Assembly: GCA_036785705.1 (NCBI GenBank) | Contig: JAWUZG010000084.1 | Span: 17,311,501-17,375,500, forward strand | DNA: 64,000 bases | From: Acanthornis magna | Lineage: Eukaryota; Chordata; Aves; Passeriformes; Acanthizidae | Direction of reading: 5' to 3' | Shown: positions 50,140 to 61,500 of the stretch, piece after piece | How the letters are laid out: every line of letters begins with the position of its first letter | Position numbering within the stretch: the first letter of the stretch is position 1 | Notes under the pieces: model-generated | Databases searched by the model: none | Told to the model about the DNA's origin: nothing | Seen by the model: the letters and a program-made list of their open reading frames with translations, nothing else | Translations under genes and position numbers: made by a program

Positions 50140-52447
50140 CACTTAAAAGGAAAATTGTTGGGGGGTGGGGGGGAAGGACTTTGAAACACTGGCAAAAAAA
50201 GTGTCCTTTCAGCAAGACAAGATGTCCTGGCCAGAGCCCGACAGCCTCCTCTGGAGGTCAATGCGCTGTGAACTTTCAGTGTCTCGTGGTTCAGAGCAGG
50301 GCCTGGACTATTCACCAGCTGAACTCGACGTGTTTGGTTCCTTAGAGCTGAACCACACACCAAGGCCATGCACTTATTCCATGCAGCAATTATTTTCAGC
50401 TGCCTATGTGCAGAGCTCTCTGTAATGGTCCAGGGAGTACACTAAAACCCTAAATTAACTGTTCTAGTCAACACCTTATGAAGAAAACATTAAAATTGGC
50501 AGGAATTAGCATCTTGTCCTGATGAGATTTTCTCAAGGGCTTTACTGCAGTTTCCATAAAAGCCAGAAAAAGAGCAAAACCGTTGTGTAAGTGTGCTGTA
50601 CGGAATTAAAGAGAAAAGAGAATTCAGGCTTTGATTATCCTAATTTTAGGTAGGATTGCATTTTGGTTACCCTTCCAAAATTATCTATATAAGCATTCAT
50701 ATGATACACTTGCCAGAGAATTTGTATAACACCTTCAAATGGAACAGCTTTTCGCACAGTTTCTTTTAGGCATCATCCGAGAGGCTTTGTTAAAATTTCT
50801 TTCTGCAATGTATTCAAAAGGAAATTTGGCTGCCCAGTGTTCCCCATTATGGCATGGATATTTCACTGAGATAAGCAACACGGGCTTCAGAAAGAGAGAA
50901 GAGTGCACATAGTGCTTGGAAAACACACATGGTCTTTTCCTCTGCAAAAGAAAGGAAATGAAAAGTAGTGTCTGTGTCCCACAGGCTGGATCATATAGCT
51001 CATTACTGCGATTTTATTGGAATCATCATCATAAACTTCATGTAGCCTCACTCATGTTAATGCATCACAAAAAGCTTTACAGACTGAAGAACGTCTACAG
51101 AATTAAACAAATCCTGCTAACAGTAACAGAAGAAAGTCAATCAAATATAGAGAGCCATATAGAAGAGCTGTATGAGTGCATTATGGTACTCTGTGTGTAC
51201 ACAGTGTCTTTTAGCTGACAATTGCAGCTTTCAGTGATCTGGGACTCTGAGGTAGGGACACCTTCTTTCTCTCTTTCATCTCAAAATAACTCGGTCAGAA
51301 ACACAATCCGCATTACCTGTAACAGCTAGTGCTTCTAACCAATGTACTGCATTACCTTGAAGTTAAAGCAGAAGAGAGAAGAAAAAAAAGACCAGAAGAG
51401 ATAAAAGCATAGAGAAAGCAGGGGATTTTTACATGAAATATGAGCAAAGTTATTGATTAGGTAGAAGTACAAAGCAGAATCTTGGAGAAAAAGCCTGATG
51501 TAGTTTGCTTTCATGGAGAGAAGATGAGAAAAAAGTGCACCATAACTCCCAGAACTCCAGAAATGTTAATTGGTATCTGGAGGAGCAGGAGTCAGTGGGG
51601 TACCCCTGCAACGACCTGGAACTCAGGTGATTTGCTTTGAACAAGTAGTTGCAGCCACCCAGAAAGCAATACGGAAGGACTGGTTACATGGAGCCTAGTG
51701 CATCCTTCCTGGGTTTTATTTCTAAGATTATGGTGATACAAATTATTATGAATTACTGTTTGTAACTCGAGCCATGTAAATCACTGCTTCTTTGTAAGTC
51801 ACATGCATTATTAATGGTATCATCCTCATGAAACCAAACATCTTTATTCTACTGGGCAAAGCCTGTAGAAGTTAACAACCAAAACAGAGCAGTATTTCTG
51901 TAACAGAACAATGCAATTCTTCTCTTTGAAATGAGGCCAGGTAGTAATCCCAGATGAAGCTGAAGTACATGACATGGGAGGTTGAATATAGCTCATGCTG
52001 CCATGCCATGTCTGTGTGCAAGAGAGACAGAAAGTGCCATTACCTCCACTTGTGCATGAAATCCTATTCAGAATGTTTCGGTGATATGGATAGGAAGGGT
52101 AAACCTGCCACCTGGGATTGCTTAATGAACATTGTAATTAGCAGCACCAATTAACTAATTGTTAACCTGACAGGAAACAGTGCAGAAGCAGCCAGCCTGC
52201 CTGCCTGTGTTGTCCTGAATTCTTTTTTTAAAGCCAGGAGGCTTGCTGCATATTAGGACTTTTCCTTGCAGTTGGAAAGTGATGGCTAAATATTTTTTCC
52301 TAATGCATTTATCTTAAATGGAATAGCACCACTGCCTTAAACAATTTCCAACAGAGTAATCAGAAATTAGCATTTTGCCAGCACTGACAACACTTCTGAT
52401 CACAAGTAGATTTTTTTCTTCCTACCTCGTACTTTCCCCCAGAGGAA

Positions 52448-52512
52448 AATTTTTAAAATTTTAATTTTTTTTTTTTAAAAAACCCTAACCAACCAAACAA
52501 ACAAACAAAAAC
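52448..52512. repeat. T-run / A-run and AAAC low-complexity tract
   Basis: T12 at 52465-52476 runs directly into A6, then CCCTAACC and several CAAA units. Low complexity only; the CCCTAACC word is a single copy and not telomeric repeat. Confidence 0.8.
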
Positions 52513-55344
52513 ACAACAACCCAAAGGAAATTGGGATCCTAAGGGTCAAACTTTTAGACGAAGAGGAAATTTTAGAAAGAACAGACCAGGCAGAGGTCCA
52601 GTATCCTGAAAGTGACTATGGCTTTTAAGAGCAAGGGAATGATAGCTCCAGATCATGAAAACAGCTGGTATGGAGTTACAATCCTGCAATAGGTGGCACA
52701 GAAGGAAATGCTGGTCCACACATCACCACAGAAAAGCTGGCAGTCTCTGACCTTACCACTAACAGACTAATTGCAGGAAGGCACTGAGCCCCTACTGCTG
52801 CCCCGTGACTGAGCCCAGCCTGCTGCTGGGGGACCTGCTGTGGAATTTCCTAGGCCTTCTGATCTTTGATGCTTCTTAGAGCAGGGTCCAAATTTTATAA
52901 ACGCATTGTAAATGTAAATGCTTTTCAGCATTCTTGAAACAGATGGTTTTACTTTAACTACAGCTAACCACAAGCAAATTTCAAAGTAGCTACTGCCATA
53001 ATATGTAGTAATCTGGACCTTTGCCACAAAGGAATTGAAGGAACCAGAACTTTATGAGAAAGTAATTTGGGCTTCCACCTTACTTTCTCCAGATATTTAG
53101 CAAAACTAAGATCTATTTCTGAATTAATAAATCATAAAATGCTGGTTAAAATAAGGAGACACAGCAATGTTAGCTAGAATTAAATATTTTCTCATTTCTT
53201 TGCAGTCCCTAAGCATTTCTCCCTCAAATTTTACTCAGACACGCTCTAGTCAATCGATTAGCAGAACTGTGCTCCTCCACAACTTGGCTTTTTAGTCCAC
53301 AGCCACCCCCCACTGTTCTACTCATCTCTTCACAGCTGCTTCCCATGCTCCAGGCACCACATCCCTCCCAAAGTGCTGCCAGCTCTAGCAGTGAGGGCGT
53401 CTGGGGCTGAAAGTGTTGTGCTTCTTGATAAGCCGACAGACCTTCAGCACTTCTGCGAGGTATTCCAGTGGGTTTGGAGTCCCTGTACTCATGTCACACA
53501 AAAAATGCATCTTTTCTCCAAAAACACTTACAAGCGGAGGAGGAAGACGTATAACGTTGAGAAGGAAAGAAAAATTAAAATTCAGTCTATATAAGGCTAA
53601 TTCAAATCTCTTACCCAGCTTATTTAGAATATTTCTGACTTGCTAACACTATGAAATGGGATGGTCTAGCATTAAGTTTACATTTGGCAGACATTCAGCG
53701 GTACAAAGGACTAAAATCACCATCCCAGAATGTTCAATACATTCTGATATTCCAAATCTAGTTCTAACTATATGGCAGGGATATTTGTAGTCTGCAGAAT
53801 TCAGTGTAGCATACAAAGCCTTAGCGGGCTTTAAAAAACTACCTTAGGTACCAAAAATAACTTAGCTATGGCAACAGAAGTGTCCATTTAACTTAATTTA
53901 CTCTTCACCCAGGCAATCTTTGCTGCATTAGGAGGACTTTTTCTGATGCAGCACTTACAGAAAAAACCTTGACATTTGCGGTCCCGGGAAACAGTTCCAA
54001 GGAGAGCTAGAACAAAACACACATTGAAGAGTCTTGATTAGGCAAGATTTTGCACCTAAACTGATGGATCCATAGACTACTGGTGGGAAATAACTCACTC
54101 ATATCCTCTACAGCAGCCACCACCTACAGCCCAGCTCCCACTGGCTGGGGCTCTCTGCCTTTGTGAAGTCAGGCAATAAGAGGACGTGGCCTATGCCACG
54201 GCCCCTCTTGATCAGCTTACCTTCTGATTCCTGATCCACCTCCTGCACCTATCTAAAACCATTCCAGGTTCCTTGTACTACCCCACAATCTGACCATCAT
54301 GTAATCGTCTCTGAGGTTTCACTTGGTGTTCTACTGGTTTGCTCAGCAGCAGACATTCCTGTTCTTACTCTCAACAAGCCTCAGTCTGAGCATATATGAT
54401 ATTTTCATTGAATCATGAGAACAAGCTGACACAAGACAATTCCTTTGGTGGCACTTACACTGGGGATTTGTTCTTCTGAAGGGCTACATGGCGTGAATAG
54501 CCCATCTCTTTCAGCAGGGGCTTTTTAAGCACCCTGGCAGGCTGCTTCCTCTGACTGCTTCAAGCTCTGCTGTACCTGAACTGACAAACTGAGAATCTGA
54601 GTCTTCAAGGATATCAAAAAAAGCTAGCACCTTCAACTGGCATCAAATTTTCTCAAAGTACTATAAATAAATGTCTTTTGTTTGACTTGCTCTTAGGGGT
54701 AAGATGACATCAATGAGTTTTACAGAGGTTAAAATTCTCTTATCTACCCTTCAGTATCACTCGATGTCCAATATTAGAAATTTCTATTACGGAATGCACA
54801 TCATCATGTTATCTGATTTTTACCCCACAATAACAATAAAACAAAAATCCAGACCACCTAACTATGTGCCAAGAGCACATCGCTACTTATCTTTTCTCTT
54901 TTACCGTGTAAGCCTGAGATTCTTTCATTGCCTAAAGTACTTTTTACGGCTTATCTAGCTTCAAATGTGCTTTGAAATACAAACCTACGGCTTTGCAATA
55001 ATGACACTTTCACATCTTCTGATCACTTTTGGGAAATCAAAACTGAAAAGCATATTTGAATGGCAACTTTAGGTCACGTGCCCATGCAGTGGAATTCTTA
55101 GTTGAGGCTTCAGGATGTTGAAAGGCACAACAAAGACAGAGGAGCTGTTCCATTTTGTAAGATGTACTTGGAGGACAAGAAAGTTTGAAATGGCATAACA
55201 CAGTTATTCAAGGATAAACTGTTATATAAGAAAGAAGCTTTAGGAAGAAGCAGCAAAATTCCATACCAAAGGCTAAGAAGGGATAGAAATTTTTCCAGGT
55301 TTTTTTCTGCATTCTGAGCATCTCAGATCAACAGATCATAAGGC

Positions 55345-55530
55345 ATCATGGACAATGGAGACTTTTATTATTCATCCCTACTCAGAAAAAGCAATTTTTA
55401 TTTGTCCAGGATTGCACAGCTATTGACAAAGGCATAAGAATTTAGCAAAGAGTCCATAGCGTGATGAGGGAGTTAGGAACACATTTTCCTGAGTCCAAAT
55501 ATGGTGCTGTACTTCTCTAGGTCTCTCTCA
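55345..55530 (-). mobile_element. MIR-type SINE remnant
   Basis: On the plus strand TTGTCCAGGATTGCACAGCT near 55402-55421 matches the reversed MIR core (TTGCCCAAGGTCACACAGCT), and further on TTAGGAACACATTTTCCTGA near 55471-55490 followed by GTGCTGTACTTCTCTAGGTC near 55504-55523 matches the reversed head (GAACCCAGG...TCCTGA...GTGCTCTAACCACTAGGTC) in the right order and spacing. Heavily diverged, no function implied. Confidence 0.6.
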
Positions 55531-58500
55531 ACTTTTTCCAAAACTTCTGTTTCCTGAAAACATCAGCTGCTTTCTGGGAAGCAGCAAAAATTAAAGTTGA
55601 AATGATTGACATGTTTCAGAGAACTTTTTTGGGAGTTCATACAATTAAAGTCAGATTCTTCTGAAAGTATTTCAAGATGTTCTAACTACAAGCTGCCAAA
55701 TCTAATAGATTATGAATGCTGGTTAAATAACATAGATATTTAAGTACTGAACAATTTCAGGTAACCAGCCTTTAAACTTCCATTCATGGCTTGAATGCAA
55801 AGCAAAAAACATTTGCATTTTTAAGTGGAAAAATGAATGGCATCCTTCGTAACTAACCTCCTCATTAAGTTTTCCTCCTTCTTCCTTTGGGCTTCCCAGT
55901 TCACTAGTTTACGCTGAGTTAAGCTTACAGTGCAGCACAGTTGAACAGTCTGTATTTTCATCATCTTCCATCGGAACTCTCAAGGTCAATCTACTAATCA
56001 GTTCATTCTTCTCAGAGATCCACAAGGGTTGATTACCCCAAGGGCATCACTAATTAATATTCAGGTTTGAAATAGAAGACAGTTAAGTTTGATGCTAATT
56101 AAAGCTGGAGAGTTTCATCCCCAGAAGCCCACAATGAAATCAGTTTTAGTGTTAGAATCGGTTTTGCACCACCTATTTCTTTCACTTCTACTATTTCAGA
56201 AATTCCTTCTAGAATCAAATGTGCCAGACCTCTCTTCTGTCCAGTTTAATGGTCTGAGACATATTTGTTTAGCTTTAAAAATCTCTGCTATTATTTCAGA
56301 GGTCATCAGACACCTTACACATCTTCCTGTAGTCTGGAGGGACATTTGTAAACATTCAGCAGTTTCCACACCTTAAATCATTCACAAAACACACGGTCTG
56401 CTTCATCTTGCAACCCTGCCCTTCACAGGAGATTTTAATGGGCATGAAGGTGTTTGGAGGATGAGAGAACTTTTCTTTGGCCTCACCCAAGCAAAGCTGA
56501 TTATGACATCCCTGATACACATACAAAGTTCACTGAAGACCTCTCCTAAATCCTGTAAAATCAGTGGGAAGAATGCTACCTATTCAAAAGGGCTTCAGCT
56601 CACATTTTACAAAGACATGAGAAATTGAAGTTTTATGTGTTGCTAATGCATATTCATATTTTTAGATATCTTTACCTTACGGAGTTCCTGCCATTTCTCA
56701 TTTACCCTCAGATACACAGAATAATTAGTCTCGATACACTTCAGGAACTATCAATAGCCTATTAACTTGTCATTTCCAGATTTATACGCAGGGCACTGCA
56801 TCACCCTCAGTGTCACTGACATTTGATGTCCTGCTATTTTCTTTCCTTGATAGGGCCAGGGTCTCTGAGGGACAAAGGATTGGAAGTAATGTGCTGCACC
56901 CATTAAAATTAATTGCATGCAAACATTAGAAGCCAGACACCCATTTCAATCATGAAATATGGATAAGGATTTGCTGAAAGCCATTTATATTAAATTACTT
57001 TTATGATAATATTTAACTTTTTGGTATTAAATATTTAGTGCCCTTTTCCTTCCCCAATACGATGCACCTTAAAGCTCCCATATTTTTGACAGAACTGCAG
57101 AAAGTTGAATAGGCTGACTATTACCTTTAATGCTCATCTGTGAACCAGAGATGGACAAATAAATCAGAGCTATGAGCACCTGCATGATGCAGCACTGGAC
57201 TCAGTAGCAACCTGTTGTGGCCAAATGCAGAACATAAGAGTTCAGAGACAGATCCAGTCTCACTTTCATGTTACAGCCAAGAAGAAGCCAAGATAAAGCT
57301 TGGTGCCACAACAGCAGCACCATTTAGCTCAACTGGGAGCCCTTACCATGGTAGAGTTAGGATTGCACCCTGCCCTGCCCCTTACAGAAAAAAAGCCTTT
57401 TCCTCATTGCTTTTTTCATTTGTGTTCCACAGTAATTCAGAGGGGAAAGAAAAACCAAAACATCAAAACAATTGTGCATCTTGACTCCGCTTCTCTTTTC
57501 AATTTAGGTAAACTTGGTCTTGACTTCAACTTCCCGGGTAGATAACATGGGAGCTCTCTGTGTACCAGCTGCTTCTTTCCTGATGATCAAAACCAATAGC
57601 TCAGATTATGTTCTACTAACAGCAAAAGAGATGCTTCAGCTGCTCATAAGGGAAAGACTAGAGTAGGATCAGCATTTATAGCCTTGAAATATTCTTCTCT
57701 GAACAGCCTGGAGTGACACAGAGAAGCACCCAGCTGCTGGTTGTGATCAAAATCTCAAGCGAAGGACCTTGCAAATAAACCCCATCTTATCACTGGCAGT
57801 ATCAAAGATTGTAGAAGGCACATTCCCTGCTCTGCACAGAGCTGCTCAGTCCTGGGGATGAAATTAATCACAGGAATATTAACTGACCAGGGAAGTTGAT
57901 GGTACTTGTCCTCTTGCTAAAGAAGTGTATTTGACTAGGTGGCTGAAAAGTTGGCCAGAGCAATTTAATCATGCCTGTGGCAAATATTTCATGTAATCCA
58001 TAAGCATCTATGTGTAATTCACATTTAATTTCACTTAAATGCAAAAATACTCTGTATTGTTGAAATTAGTTCCTCCCCCATTCACTCACACTGAAATGGG
58101 CTGTCAGGTTTCTTCCTCTTCTCTCCAAAGATAAAGAGAAGCTGGATATAGCTCTAAAGAGCACTGCAGTACCTTTTTGGAAGTATCCATCATGTTTCTT
58201 CATTTGCTCAAGTGCTTCAAAGAGAATTTAGACTACACATAAAGATCAGTCACTGTCAGTGATAATCAGAAGAGCAGCTCTGTTTCTTTTCTCTACATTC
58301 AGCCAAAGCTCATGGATGAAAAACAGGTGCTTGAAGTAGAATTCAAGCAAGTTAGGCCAACTGGCAGAGTGCGCTGCCCATGGAGTTGGCAGTTCTGGTG
58401 CAGGCACCCAAGGCTACTGATATAAAAGCCCATTTGGTCAATGCTGTGCATAAATAGGGTTCCTCAGCTTTCAATGGCAAACTCTCACAGTGCTTCATAG

Positions 58501-61500
58501 GAAAATCCAGCTAGTGAAGAAAGCTACAGAACATTAGTTCAGCTACAGGGGTTATGGCAAATGCACCTAACAGTCTTCAGCTCCGTACATGAGCTTCCCA
58601 TAGGACGTGAAATTAAGTTCTTAGTCTCGGTCTCTATCCTCAACATGTTCAATGGCTTGAGGCCAAAATAAGCTAGAAGCTAGGCACCCAGAAAATGAGA
58701 AACACACACATGCTGTGTTTAAAAAAAAATAAAAGCTTTAAATGACTTGCCAACTTCCTAATAGAAATCTCCTACGAAGACTTTTTTTCACAAAAGATAA
58801 AGAAATGGAGAAGTAAGCATAACATCTATGTCTGTAATAAGTCAGGCAGCTGCCAACTCAGAAGAATTTCCTTTTCTTCCTGACACTCCTTGTCTTATTG
58901 GCTGCACATTGTTTAACATCTCCGACACACAACAAAGGCATCTCACATGAAATGATTTCACGCCCTGTGTAAGGCTGACTCAGTCCACAAGCAGGGCCCA
59001 TGCTGTGCTGCGAATGAGGCTCCATACGAAAAGGTACCACCGCTGCATCATCAAAGCGCACACTGTGAGGCATAAAAGGACAGCTACGATTTCAAGGGCA
59101 AGTTTGGTCATATCTGCACTTCTTGCTCAGGCTAAGACCCCATTACCCAAGCTGTCCTACTTATATTGGCAGATGGTGTAATGACCTAGAGGGAAAAGGT
59201 GAGCAAAGACAACACAGCGTGCAAATCCACTAGTTTGGGCCTGAGTGCCACCTAGGCCCCTGAGCTAGTATAAAAACATAACCTTTCTTAATACAACATT
59301 TACTGGGTTTTGGTTACGGGAATTCACACTCTTAATGTTATTTCTGTTTTGTGTGAAGCTTTTCTCAAAAGACACTACCCAAGAGTGTGAGCTGAAAAGC
59401 AAGCTCTCACTGGTTTCTGTGGAGGCATTGCCAGATCTCCTGTGAGACTGATGATCCCTCAAGCACGTCAATCTGCTCCTTAGGACCTTGACCCAATCCA
59501 TAAAATCATTATTCTCCTATTTGATGGAAATGTTTAAAATTTTGCTTGGAGTGTACAAACTCTGAATGCTGCTGCTGGGCAGGATCAGAGCCTCCTGTTC
59601 CTCCTGTCCTGCATTCCCGATGTTTTCCTTTGTACCATCTCTATGGTGTGTCACTGTGCTCACAGAGCAGCAACCAGAAAATCGCCTGGGCTCTTGGGAG
59701 TCTGCAAATTCTTACCACAGAAATAGCAGGTAAAAATTATGCCTCTGCATGCACTAGGGCAACTGAGTCCAGGAGATGTATCCATAGAGGAAAAACGTAA
59801 TACATTGCCTGGCCATGTAAACAGTTGTGACAGCATGTTAAAAATAATGAGAGGTTGTTTGTTCAAAACTAGAATTTATTATGAGCATCTTGTTTACATC
59901 CAGTAGTGTGGGTCTAGATGTTGAACTGCCTTTCAGCCTGCTGCAGGTGAGAGATAGCAATCCTCATGCCCTAGGCTTTACCCTCAGAACCCTCATGTTA
60001 GGGTCAGCTCTTCTGCCCAGGCTCTGCCAGATCCTAGCAGCTTCTTAACTCTGCTGCTGCATATTATTTCCTCACTGGATGAGTGCAAGGGTGCTGTGAT
60101 TCCCCAGTCCTAGGCTGTTAGTGACCAAGGTCAGGCTTGAGAGCAAATGATCCGGTGTATGCTCAGCACTTGTGAATGCACAACCTGTGCTTGTAAGGTA
60201 GCAAGTGACTTTGGCTGTGAGTGGCACATCTTGGCAGAAGGAACGCCAGCCATTGGAGGCTAGTGACATTTTGCCTGCCACTATCTACAGATGCTCACTC
60301 GTTACGAGTACATGTTGCACTTGTCTCATGCTTTTTAGCAATCAGCCCTTTTCTTGGATTTAGGTGAAATGGTCTGAAAAGGGAAAAAGGTTCATGGTGT
60401 GGGAGCAGCAGTTTAAGAAGTAGTTTTGATGCCTGCCCAAACAGGCATTAGAGGCAATAGAAGTGCCAATCCAGAGCTGGCAGAGTATTCCAAGTGCTTT
60501 GAGTGCACAAAACTGTGATGGAAGTGACAATCAGATGATGCTCCAATCATCTTTCCTCATTGGAAAAACCTTAAATGCACAGTCATTTTCAAGAAGATAA
60601 AACTGGTCTAGGGAAAAAGGTTTTGTTTGAGGGCTTGAGTGGTGTACTGAACAAGTCAAAACATATTTTAAAGCAATTGTTCACAGCCAGTGCTTGTACT
60701 AGAAATTTCCAGGGGAAAATGAAGCGTATCAGGAAGGCAGAAAGCATTAAAAGCATAGACATGACTTTAAACCTCTCTTGACAAAATAAAGCAAACTTCC
60801 AAAGAGTTTCAAACCCGGCATAATTCTATCTTTTCATGATAGCTAACCCCTAAATCATTTTGGTTACCTCAGTCTACAGAAATGGATGAGAAAGAAAGAA
60901 TTTTAATTCTCAAAATAGAATTATGCTTTCTAATCAGCCTACAAAAATTTCAGACACTAATGTTTTTAACACTATCATGTTGGTGTTTCTAAAACACGTT
61001 ACAATTTGACTTGGTTGTCCTGAAAGACTAGTTCTTCAGATTGTCTCATCAAACAAGGGCCTTCTAAAACTATTTCTGTTCTTCTGTTGACTCTGGCAAG
61101 GTGTTCCTGAAACTGCTGCCATCTCCACTGAGGTTGTCCAGTTATCGCTGTGGGCCCTCTCCAGTGAATGGCAAAGGAGTAGATGCCCCCACACATCCTT
61201 TATCTGTGTTGCTATAGACACAGCTGTGGATGCAGCACACAGCAGGGACAGGAAGGTTCTCACTTGATTTAGTACATCTTTTTTATGGGCAGAAAAATAT
61301 TCTCATGTAAAAATGCCTTTGGCAGAACCTCACCCTGCAATGCCAGTCCTCTTTTCCATCCCCTCACATCTCAAACAGCTGTGGTGCTTGCTCCAGTGTT
61401 ACTCTAATGCCAAAACTGTTTGTTCATATCAGAGAGGTTTTAGGGATGCAAGCAAGTGTGTGTGTGTGTGTGTGTATGTGTTTGTGTAATGATTTTGAAA

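Larger units (their letters stand above)
37086..55344. other. Noncoding sequence, no recognised gene
   Basis: About 18 kb of mostly unique sequence. Contents worth naming are a conserved-looking block at 37,620-37,850, microsatellites at 41,266, 43,678, 43,885, 45,607, 50,121 and 52,465, a possible small exon at 49,611-49,670, a GC-richer stretch at 50,210-50,430, and a conserved-looking block at 52,050-52,330. No transposon other than a weak MIR candidate at 39,410 was recognised. Confidence 0.7.

Noticed and set aside
50165..50425. 86-codon plus-strand frame in a GC-richer stretch
   Set aside because: Polar composition but no recognised family. It starts in a G-rich run and no flanking splice sites were convincing.
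60429..60448. Seven-base inverted repeat ATGCCTG / CAGGCAT with a six-base loop
   Set aside because: Too short for a microRNA precursor or a terminator-like structure, and chance-level.
60361..60630. Similar phrases GGTCTGAAAAGGGAAAAAGG and GGTCTAGGGAAAAAGG about 230 bases apart
   Set aside because: Short, purine-rich and needing a gap. Not distinguishable from chance.
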